Source: Pseudomonadota bacterium
Lineage (GTDB): Bacteria > Myxococcota_A > UBA9042 > GCA-2863065
NCBI GenBank assembly: GCA_005776725.1
Contig: SXOO01000008.1
Coordinates: 1-50,995 of the forward strand
DNA length: 50,995 nt
Reading direction: 5' to 3'
Both the position numbers and the translations under genes were made by a program. The notes beneath the pieces are model-generated. The model worked only from the letters and a program-made list of their open reading frames with translations, was not told where the DNA came from and searched no databases. Below are positions 44,285-50,995 of the stretch, piece after piece; the stretch's first letter is position 1, and each line of letters begins with the position of its first letter.

Positions 44285-45883
44285 TCACTGCGAGATGTCG
44301 GAGGGCTCGAACGGGTAGATGCGGTACTTCCCGAACGCGAAGCCGAGGGCGCCCTGGACGCCTTCCAGGCTGTCGCCCACGGTGAATCCCGCGAGCGGTA
44401 CGCCGAAGTTGCCGCCGTCGATCACGAAGCCGCCCGTCACCTCGATCTCGTTGTAGGTCTCGAGGGCTTCCGTGGACTCGACGGTGATGTCGGCGTGAAA
44501 GACGAAGGCGCCCTCTTGTTGCTCGGGGTCCGCCAGGGAGAGCTTCGACGGCGTCGGGACTGCGCCGTTGGCGTCCAGCACCTCGAGCGCAGTGGCCGTG
44601 AGCTCCGTCATGCAGAAGTACTCTTTGACGTCTCCGACGGCCCGGACCCGCGCGCCGGGCAGGGGCGAGAACCCGAGCGTCTTGTTCCAGACCACCAGGA
44701 GGCCCGCCCTGTCGGTGGTGTTCGGGCTGGCCAGATAGACCCCGTGGAGCGACGCGGTCACCGACTCCACCGGTGAGTAGACCAGCCCGGTGACCGCCAC
44801 GTTCGAGAAGGCCGGCGGCGGGTTCGCGCTCCCCGTGGTGCAGGTGGTGGAGCTGGAGTCCGCCTGGATCTCCGCGATCGTCATGGTGGTGGGAGCGACG
44901 CTGGTGTCGGGCACCACATCGTCCAGGCTCCGGACCTGCAGGCGATAGGCGCCGAAGGCGAAGTCCACGAGGCCGGTGAGGGAGACGTAGCTGTCTCCCA
45001 CCTTTGGGAACCAGCCGGGCTCGTATTGGCCCCCCGACACGCGCAGGCCGCCAGTGACCACCGCATCGAAGTTGTCGAGGGATTGCACCGTGACCCCCTC
45101 GACGCGAACCAGCATCCCCTCGAAGGCCTCCGGGCCGCTCACGAGCTGCGCCGCGCTTACGGGCGACGGTGCGGGCGCGCCGAGCGCGCCGAGCGGTGTG
45201 ATCGCGACAGCGCTGAGCGTGGTGCGGCAGTAGAACTCGCGGTGCGACCCCTCGATGCGCAGTCGGTGTCCCGGCGCCAGCGTCGGGACATCGGCCTCCG
45301 GCGCCACCACCTGAATTCCGGAGCTGGGCCCGCCGTTGGCGTCCTGCACGTAGAACCCACGCAGCGTGGGGCCCGTGTCGCCCTCGATGACGAAGGCGCC
45401 GCCGGTGACCACCACGTCGTCGAGGATGACCGCCGGGCTCACCACCACGTTCACGGTGGGGTCGCAGTTCAGCGAGCCGGCAGAGAGCTGGAGGTCGCGC
45501 GCTGTCACGACCGTGGGTATGCCGTCGGTGCCGTCGGTGCCGTCGGCGGCGTTGGTGCCGTCTGTCCCGTCGGTGCCGTCTGCGGCGTTGGCCCCGTCTG
45601 CGGCGTCGCCCGCATCGGTGCCGTCGGTGCCGTCTCGGCCATCAGCGGCGTCTGCGGTGTCGCTTGTATCCACGGTGACGCCGTCGCTGGCGTCGCTCCC
45701 GTCGATGCCGTCCACCGTATCGACGGTGTCGCTCGCGTCCGTGGCGTCGGTTGTGTCCACCGCCGTGTCCACCGCCGTGTCCGCGCCGTCGCTCGCGTCG
45801 CCGTCGTTGCCCTTGCCGCGGCGCCTCGCGGTGCTGCAGGCGAGCGCGCCGACGAGCAGGAGGAGCAGCGCGGTCCGGAGCAC
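44285..45883 (-). CDS. Lipoprotein of two duplicated modules, paralogue 1
   Basis: Lipoprotein of 532 residues (GTG 45883, five bases after the upstream stop, AAGGG as ribosome site; lipobox GALA-C16). An Asp/Gly/Thr/Ala linker of about 100 residues (runs of DGTDGTD) precedes two similar modules of about 205 residues. Each module has a GD.V...G...E(Y/F)(Y/F)C.T..TA segment, an EG..V...I.V.S...(Y/F) segment and ends with FG.YR. The fold looks like OB-type beta domains seen beside nucleases or lamin-tail domains, but no nuclease is present. Same architecture as its neighbour, from which it arose by tandem duplication. Confidence 0.7.
   Translation of the reverse strand: MLRTALLLLLVGALACSTARRRGKGNDGDASDGADTAVDTAVDTTDATDASDTVDTVDGIDGSDASDGVTVDTSDTADAADGRDGTDGTDAGDAADGANAADGTDGTDGTNAADGTDGTDGIPTVVTARDLQLSAGSLNCDPTVNVVVSPAVILDDVVVTGGAFVIEGDTGPTLRGFYVQDANGGPSSGIQVVAPEADVPTLAPGHRLRIEGSHREFYCRTTLSAVAITPLGALGAPAPSPVSAAQLVSGPEAFEGMLVRVEGVTVQSLDNFDAVVTGGLRVSGGQYEPGWFPKVGDSYVSLTGLVDFAFGAYRLQVRSLDDVVPDTSVAPTTMTIAEIQADSSSTTCTTGSANPPPAFSNVAVTGLVYSPVESVTASLHGVYLASPNTTDRAGLLVVWNKTLGFSPLPGARVRAVGDVKEYFCMTELTATALEVLDANGAVPTPSKLSLADPEQQEGAFVFHADITVESTEALETYNEIEVTGGFVIDGGNFGVPLAGFTVGDSLEGVQGALGFAFGKYRIYPFEPSDISQ
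45510..45800 (-). repeat. Low-complexity DNA coding for the Asp-rich linker
   Basis: Imperfect repeats of CCGTCGGTG/CCGTCTGCGGCG on the plus strand encode DGT, DGA and TDA triplets. The homologous tract in the paralogue lies at about 47170-47300. Such tracts can change length by slippage or recombination between them. Confidence 0.7.
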
Positions 45884-45888
45884 CGCCC

Positions 45889-47364
45889 TTACTCCGCGGC
45901 CGTCACGTAGGACTGGCCGAACGGAACGATACGGTACTTGCCGAAGCCGAAGCTGACCGCGCCCGTGACCCGCAGCACGTTGCCGGCCTCCACGCCGTCC
46001 CAGCTCACGCCGAAGTCGTCTGCGACCAAGACCAGCTGGTCCTTCTCCACGCCCAGCTGGTTGTACTGGTCTGGCTTGGAGCTGATGGGGCAGTCGATCG
46101 TCACGAACACGCCCTCCCACTTCTCGGCGTCGGCCGCGAGCAGGTCGGCGGTGGTGATCTCCGCCGGGGTGGGTGCCTCGCCGGCAGAGGTGATCTGAAT
46201 CGCCGTGGTCTGGATCTCCGTGAGGCAGTAGTACTCCTTCACGTCGCCGTCGATCACCACGTGGTCGCCGATGTTTGGGGCGATGCCCGCGTCCTTGCGG
46301 TAGGTGACGAAGATGCCGGCGTTCGCTCCGGACCCAGCCTCGTCCACCACGTAGATGGCGCTGGTCTTCTCGCCCAGGTCCTGGACCGGCGAGGCCACTA
46401 CGGCCTTCACGCGGATCTTCTTGAACGTAGCGGGAGCATTGCCCGCGCCGTCCGTACAGCCCACCGAGTCCGACGAGGTCTGCATGTCGGTGAAGGGCAG
46501 CTCGGTCACCGGCGCGAGCTCGGTGATCACGACGTCCTCGAGCTTCCGCGGCTGCAACAGGTAGTGCCCGAACGAGAAGTCGACGACGCCCGTCAGGGAC
46601 CCGAGCTTGTCGCCGGCTGTGGCGAAGTAGCCGGGCCGGTATTGTTTGCCCGAGCAGCGCGCCCCGCCGGTGACGATGTAGTCGAAGCCGTCGAGCGACT
46701 CGACGGTGATGTCCCGCAGCGTGACCAGCATGCCCTCGTACGCCTCCGCCGTGGCGGGAGTGGCGAGGACGGTGGCCGCGAGCTCGACGGGGGCCGGTAC
46801 GGCCGCCGTGCCGGTCTTGGTGACCGCGGTGGCCGAGAACTGGGTGTTGCAGTAGTACTCGACGTGGGTACCGGTCACGTCGACGACGTCGCCCTCGGCG
46901 AGCGTGACGCCCAGCGTGGCTGGCACCACCATCTGAATCCCGCTGTTTACGCCGCCGGCGGGGTCGGCGATGTAGTAGCCGTCTAGCGCCTTGCCCTTGA
47001 GCTCGCCGGTCTCGGGGTCTTTCGTGGGCTCGGCGGCCACGTACTTCCCGGCCACGACCACGGCGCCGCGCACGGTGACGTTGCTCTGGATGTCGTTGAT
47101 CTTGGCGACAGCAGGATCACAAGTGACCGAGCCCGTGGAGGTCTGCAGCGCCGCGATCGTGATCGCCGTGCCTCCGTCAGTGGCGTCGGTGGCGTCCGCG
47201 CCGTCTGCCGTGTCGTCAGTGCCGTCTGTCCCGTCGGTGCCGTCCGCGCCGTCCACGCCGTCCGTGGTGCCGTCGCTGGTCCCGTCAGTGCCGGTGTCGG
47301 ATCCGCCCCTAGAGCTGCACGCAACGCCCACAACCGCAACCACGCACATCGTCCAACGCTTCAT
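45889..47364 (-). CDS. Lipoprotein of two duplicated modules, paralogue 2
   Basis: Lipoprotein of 491 residues (ATG 47364 after GGAGG; lipobox VGVA-C16). A shorter Asp/Gly/Thr linker leads to two modules like those in the downstream gene: VDVTGTHVEYYCNTQFSATA, EGMLVTLRDITVESLDGFDY, VVDFSFGHYLLQPRKLEDVV in the first and VVIDGDVKEYYCLTEIQTTA, EGVFVTIDCPISS, SFGFGKYRIVPF in the second. Five bases separate its stop from the next gene, so the pair is one transcript. The function is unknown; a paired surface role is likely. Confidence 0.7.
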   Translation of the reverse strand: MKRWTMCVVAVVGVACSSRGGSDTGTDGTSDGTTDGVDGADGTDGTDGTDDTADGADATDATDGGTAITIAALQTSTGSVTCDPAVAKINDIQSNVTVRGAVVVAGKYVAAEPTKDPETGELKGKALDGYYIADPAGGVNSGIQMVVPATLGVTLAEGDVVDVTGTHVEYYCNTQFSATAVTKTGTAAVPAPVELAATVLATPATAEAYEGMLVTLRDITVESLDGFDYIVTGGARCSGKQYRPGYFATAGDKLGSLTGVVDFSFGHYLLQPRKLEDVVITELAPVTELPFTDMQTSSDSVGCTDGAGNAPATFKKIRVKAVVASPVQDLGEKTSAIYVVDEAGSGANAGIFVTYRKDAGIAPNIGDHVVIDGDVKEYYCLTEIQTTAIQITSAGEAPTPAEITTADLLAADAEKWEGVFVTIDCPISSKPDQYNQLGVEKDQLVLVADDFGVSWDGVEAGNVLRVTGAVSFGFGKYRIVPFGQSYVTAAE

Positions 47365-47412
47365 GGCTCGCCTCCCGCGGGTCTCGTCCGCGCGGGGCTT
47401 TGTACGGGAGCG

Positions 47413-49749
47413 TCAGTTCGTTCGCAAGCGCACGGTTCCGGTGAGGCCTTCGATTCCGAACAGCTGGTTCGACGCCGGGTCGACGTAATACAGGAGTCCG
47501 GTGGGCGCCTCGCGCGTGAGGCCGCGGGGTAGGCCGGACAACAGGGAAGAGGCCAGCCGCACCGTGCGCGAAGACTGCGCTTGGAAAGACCAACGGGCGA
47601 GCCACGGTGTCTCGAGCACCGTGGTGATCCCCGTCTTGCTGTCTCGCGAGCAACCGGGCAGCACTCGCAGGCGGAACGCGTGGTTCTCGAAGTGCTCGCC
47701 CTCGAAGAACTCGTCGGCGGCGGCGTCCGTGATCGGGCAGCGGTCGAGCGTCTTGCCCTTCGCGAGCGTCCACTCGCGCGTGCGGCTGCGACGCTGGGCG
47801 CCGTCTTCCTCCACGCACTGGCCGTTCGCGCCTTCAACCCACGGGTGGAGCGCGCCGCTCGTCCCGCCTCGGACTACGTAGGTGCCCGGAGGGGCTTGGA
47901 CCACATAGCGCAGAACCTGGCCGCGCAAGCAGGAGTGCGGTGCTCCGGTCGCAGCGAACTTCGAGGGATAGGCCACGCCCTCGCCGCCGAGATCCGTGCC
48001 GTCGACGTCCACGACGCGCCCTGCGGACGGGTCGACCGTGAGCTCGTCGGCGGCCACGGCTGTGACCGGCCAGGCGACTGCGCCGGCCGCGTAGTCGTCG
48101 GGGCACCCGTCGAGGTCGGCGGTGAACACGACGAGCCAATCGCCTGCCTCCACTCCCCCAGTGCAGAATGGGCGGTCGACGGAAGCGAAGGTGCCGCCTT
48201 CCCCGGAGAGGAGGGCGCCTTGGGCCCGCCGATCGACCACGACGTCCGCGTGGGTAAGGGCCCAGAACTCGTTCGGCGCGAGGTCCTGCGCGTCGCCGAC
48301 CACCTCGATCCCGTACCAGCTGAGTACCTCGGACGTGGCGATATCTCGGCGGACTACGAAGTCGCCGAAGGACGGGAAGTCGGGCCGCCGGTCGCCGCCC
48401 AGCGACAGGGCCTCGAGGCCGCCGAGCGCGTTGCCGTAGGCTGCCGGCAGGAAGCGGCCGGACGCGTTGAAGACAAACTGCGACAGCGTTGGGCTGAAGA
48501 TCCCTTCGGTGCGGAGGGTGTCGGCCGAGTCGAGGACGTGGACTGGGCCCGTGCTGTCCATGACTCGGACGAAGAAGAGGTTCCCGTTGGCCGACGTGAT
48601 CACCGCCTTCACGGTGTCCCCCGACTTCGCAAAGCTCACGTCGGTCGGAACGCCCGGGAGGCCAACTCCGGTGCGCCCGAGCGTGCGATAGAGGCTGTTC
48701 CCTCCGTCCCCGGCGTTGACCTCGACGTGCGCCGCGAGGTCTGCGTCGATCACCTCGACGGCGCGCTCGCGCGCGTTCGTGACGTAGACGAAGCGCTCGT
48801 CGGGCGACAGGGCGAGCCGCGCGAGCACCGGCGCGGCTGCCGGCGCTTCGTCGTCAGCGGCCGACAGGCAGTCGCTGTCTGCGGGATAGTCGGTGTTGCC
48901 ATCGCCGTCGTCGTCCGCGCCGTCGTAGCACGAGGGCGCCGCGTGCCCGGACGGCCAGGCGACGCGAGGGCCCGGGGGGCTCTCGCCGCCGAGCTCCCGC
49001 CCCCGTGGGTCCTTGCGGCAGCTGGCGTCCCCGGCGTCGAAGGCGCCGTCGCCGTCGTTATCGAGGTCGTCGCGGCAGCTCGGCGCAGCGGCCACACGCT
49101 TCAGCAGCTCGCCCGTCTCCGCGTCGAGCAGCGCGACCCAGCCCACGTCGGCGTTCGAGACCCACAACGTGCCGTAGGTGGTGACCTCCACGTCGTAGGG
49201 CGTGGCCCCGTCGATCGGGAACAGAGTGGCCGGCGCCTCGAACGCGTCGAGGGCGATCCGGGCCACTGCGCCGGCGTCGGGGAGGGCGACGTACACCGCG
49301 TCGTCCGAGACGACGAGGCCTGCGGGCGACGCGGGGAGCACGTGGCGCGTGGGCGCGAGGGTCTTGGCGTCCAGCCGCGTGAGCGCGGGGCTCGCCGAGT
49401 CCGCGACGATCAGGGCGTCGCCGGCGCGCGTAGCGACCAGGGCCACCGGGGCGGTACCGACCGGTCTCGCCGTATATCCGGGCGTGAACGCGTCGTCGTC
49501 CAGGACCGTGGCGGCGCCGGGCACCCGCGGATCGAGGGCGACGCGCGTGAGGCTGCCGGACTCGCCGTTGAGGACCACGGCCTGGAGACGCCTCCCGGCC
49601 GTGCCATCGCACGAAGCGAGCGGAATACCGCCGTCGGCGTCGAGACAGACCAGCGCCACGTCCAGGGGCCGGGAGAAGTGGACCACCGGGATCTCCGGTG
49701 TCTCGGAGCAGGCCAGAAGTCCCAGCACCATGAAGCCGCGTCTCGTCAT
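47413..49749 (-). CDS. Beta-propeller lipoprotein with inserted Ca-binding-like loops
   Basis: Lipoprotein of 778 residues (lipobox LGLLA-C14). The first 500 residues are propeller-like (VALVATRAGDALIVADSAS, VAWPS, LALSPDERFVYVTNARERAV, TYGTLWVSNADVGWVALL). Between blades lies CRDDLDNDGDGAFDAGDASC followed about 40 residues later by CYDGADDDGDGNTDYPADSD; both combine EF-hand-like Asp loops with flanking Cys, like the MopE-type motif. The C-terminal 280 residues are unassigned. The ATG overlaps the stop of the preceding propeller gene (ATGA). Surface exposure is inferred from lipidation. Confidence 0.7.
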   Translation of the reverse strand: MTRRGFMVLGLLACSETPEIPVVHFSRPLDVALVCLDADGGIPLASCDGTAGRRLQAVVLNGESGSLTRVALDPRVPGAATVLDDDAFTPGYTARPVGTAPVALVATRAGDALIVADSASPALTRLDAKTLAPTRHVLPASPAGLVVSDDAVYVALPDAGAVARIALDAFEAPATLFPIDGATPYDVEVTTYGTLWVSNADVGWVALLDAETGELLKRVAAAPSCRDDLDNDGDGAFDAGDASCRKDPRGRELGGESPPGPRVAWPSGHAAPSCYDGADDDGDGNTDYPADSDCLSAADDEAPAAAPVLARLALSPDERFVYVTNARERAVEVIDADLAAHVEVNAGDGGNSLYRTLGRTGVGLPGVPTDVSFAKSGDTVKAVITSANGNLFFVRVMDSTGPVHVLDSADTLRTEGIFSPTLSQFVFNASGRFLPAAYGNALGGLEALSLGGDRRPDFPSFGDFVVRRDIATSEVLSWYGIEVVGDAQDLAPNEFWALTHADVVVDRRAQGALLSGEGGTFASVDRPFCTGGVEAGDWLVVFTADLDGCPDDYAAGAVAWPVTAVAADELTVDPSAGRVVDVDGTDLGGEGVAYPSKFAATGAPHSCLRGQVLRYVVQAPPGTYVVRGGTSGALHPWVEGANGQCVEEDGAQRRSRTREWTLAKGKTLDRCPITDAAADEFFEGEHFENHAFRLRVLPGCSRDSKTGITTVLETPWLARWSFQAQSSRTVRLASSLLSGLPRGLTREAPTGLLYYVDPASNQLFGIEGLTGTVRLRTN

Positions 49750-50906
49750 TGAATCCGCTTGATCTCTCGGTGTTCGAACGTGCTGCCGGGCTCGATGTCG
49801 ATGACGCCGACGGCGCCCTCGCGGAACAACGTGACCGCGAGCACCTGGTGACCGCCAACCTGCCCGACGGCGAGATCGAAGGGCCCGTCGCCCACCTCGA
49901 TGAGGTCGATCACGCGGAGCGCCACGGGATCCACCACGGCGACGAGATCCTTGGTGAACAAGGACACGTACACGCGCTGGCGGCCGTCTCGCTCGACCAC
50001 CGCGAGCCCCGAAGGCGAGTCGGGGAGCGGGGTCGCGCCGACCACGGTGTTGGCGGGGACGCCGCTCGGGCCGATCGCCGTGGCGACCACGGCCAGGGCG
50101 GCTGGCGGCCCTCGATAGGCCACGAACGCCAGGTCTCCCGCCGGCGAGAAGACGATGTCTCTCGCGAACTCCCGACCGGGGAGCGGGCTCGACAGGACGA
50201 CCGCTTCGTCCACCGCCAGCAGCGGGCTGCTGGACGCGTCGCCCTCGTGGACACGGACGCTGTTGATGGTGTTCCGGAACTTGCTGGTGGCGTAGAGCAG
50301 GTTGCCCCCGCCCGACGGATGCACCGCCAGCCCGTAGAGGCCCGTGGGGGCGCTGGCCTCGACGCTGGCGACCGGGGTGCCCGCCTCGTCCACGTCGAAG
50401 ATGCCGATCTGTCCGCTGAAAGCAGCTGAGTAGAGCCGCCGCGCGTCTGACGTGAGCACGAGGCCGTAGGGGTCGAAACCCGCGCCGTCGAGGGTATGGA
50501 GCGCGTCGCAGGCTGCCAGCGCGCCCTGGGCCGCCTCGGCTCCGCACGAGAGCGAGACGCGCCCGTCGGTGACGCTGGTCTCGGCCCAGCGGAGCGCGCC
50601 GTCCTCGCGCGTGACCACGTACAGGCGGTCGAAGTGGCCTTGGTCGTTGGCTCGGCCGACCAGCTTCCCGGCGTAGGCGGCCGTGGAGAACGCCGTAGGG
50701 AGGACCTCGCCGGTCTCGAGGTCCACCGCGTTGACGGTGCCTCCGGCGTAGCGGCTGTCGAAGTTGGTGTTGGCGACGAAGGCGATGCGCCCGGCCGGCT
50801 CGACCGCCAGGCCAAGCGGGTAGCGCAGGACGCCTACGGGGTGCTGTTCGGGGCCTGTGGGTTCGCACCCGGCGAGGAGCACAGCGGCCAGGGCAGGGCG
50901 CAACAT
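49746..50906 (-). CDS. Beta-propeller (YVTN-like) lipoprotein
   Basis: Lipoprotein of 386 residues with lipobox VLLAG-C14. Repeats such as GLAVEPAGRIAFVANTNFD, GLVLTSDARRLYSAAFSG, DIVFSPAGDLAFVAYRG and GLAVVERDGRQRVYVSLFT are typical YVTN/WD-like blades, enough for a seven-bladed propeller. The start ATG 50906 is preferred over ATG 50942 because a TAGGCT -10 box ends 7 nt before it and the 50942 ATG lies within the -35 box. It is followed by a second propeller gene by ATGA overlap. Confidence 0.75.
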   Translation of the reverse strand: MLRPALAAVLLAGCEPTGPEQHPVGVLRYPLGLAVEPAGRIAFVANTNFDSRYAGGTVNAVDLETGEVLPTAFSTAAYAGKLVGRANDQGHFDRLYVVTREDGALRWAETSVTDGRVSLSCGAEAAQGALAACDALHTLDGAGFDPYGLVLTSDARRLYSAAFSGQIGIFDVDEAGTPVASVEASAPTGLYGLAVHPSGGGNLLYATSKFRNTINSVRVHEGDASSSPLLAVDEAVVLSSPLPGREFARDIVFSPAGDLAFVAYRGPPAALAVVATAIGPSGVPANTVVGATPLPDSPSGLAVVERDGRQRVYVSLFTKDLVAVVDPVALRVIDLIEVGDGPFDLAVGQVGGHQVLAVTLFREGAVGVIDIEPGSTFEHREIKRIQ

Positions 50907-50913
50907 GGCGCGC

Positions 50914-50942
50914 AGCCTAATGGGGGACGTCATGCTTGTCAT
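50914..50942 (-). promoter_or_regulatory. Sigma70-type leaderless promoter of the propeller pair
   Basis: On the minus strand ATGACA (50942-50937, five of six) and TAGGCT (50919-50914) are 17 bp apart; ATG 50906 follows after 7 nt. This is the best promoter match in the window. Confidence 0.6.
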
Positions 50943-50995
50943 CCCGCGAGCGCGGCTTGCGCGGCCGCGAGGCGAGCGACCGGCACCCGGTAGGG

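Overview
The window is GC-rich bacterial DNA with no rRNA, tRNA or CRISPR visible. It looks like a member of the Myxococcota (former Deltaproteobacteria). This rests on a dense set of secreted lipoproteins with Asp/Pro/Thr-rich linkers and Cys-rich repeats (VDGVCC units, MopE-type CDG.DNDCDG motifs, GDDGCGG motifs), an FHA protein and an EF-G whose helicase-like 'KNKGVQ' region recalls the spirochaete/planctomycete/delta type. The lineage is an inference; no marker gene fixes it.

Layout. 1-2.8 kb: the end of an elongation factor G gene, translationally overlapped by an SGNH hydrolase. 2.9-5.9 kb (minus): a three-gene ATGA-overlapped operon of SUFU protein, CAP-domain lipoprotein and outer-membrane protein, divergent from an FHA protein (5.9-7.0 kb). 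7.1-10.8 kb (minus): an operon of propeller lipoprotein, small beta-barrel and second propeller lipoprotein. 11.0-16.9 kb: two divergent Cys-rich lipoproteins. 17-21 kb: housekeeping-like genes (MgtC/DUF4010 transporter, ATP-grasp ligase, PilZ-like protein, FolC). 21.1-25.0 kb: five overlapping genes of unknown function ending in a polytopic GT-C-like membrane protein. 25.0-33.2 kb: a Cys-rich lipoprotein, a von Willebrand A lipoprotein and a 1704-residue lipoprotein made of ten and a half repeats.

33.2-40.2 kb is different. Genes are short, spacing is loose, and the block holds a probable multicopper-oxidase fragment, an IS91-type transposase fragment and a collagen-like/dermatopontin-like gene. 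It is bounded by two roughly 93-bp direct repeats that carry the 3' end of the large repeat lipoprotein gene. I read it as a recombination-derived or inserted block.

40.2-50.9 kb: an alpha/beta-hydrolase-like lipoprotein (minus), a Bcp peroxiredoxin-ferrochelatase pair (plus), two tandem paralogous lipoproteins built from four copies of one module, and a pair of propeller lipoproteins (minus).

Two genome-wide habits stand out. First, translational coupling by ATGA/GTGA/TGATG overlaps is frequent (eleven cases). Second, several genes lacking a Shine-Dalgarno have a TANNNT -10 hexamer only 6-9 nt before the start codon, which predicts leaderless mRNAs. Thirteen predicted lipoproteins in 51 kb suggest that much of this region builds the cell surface or outer envelope; their individual functions are unknown.
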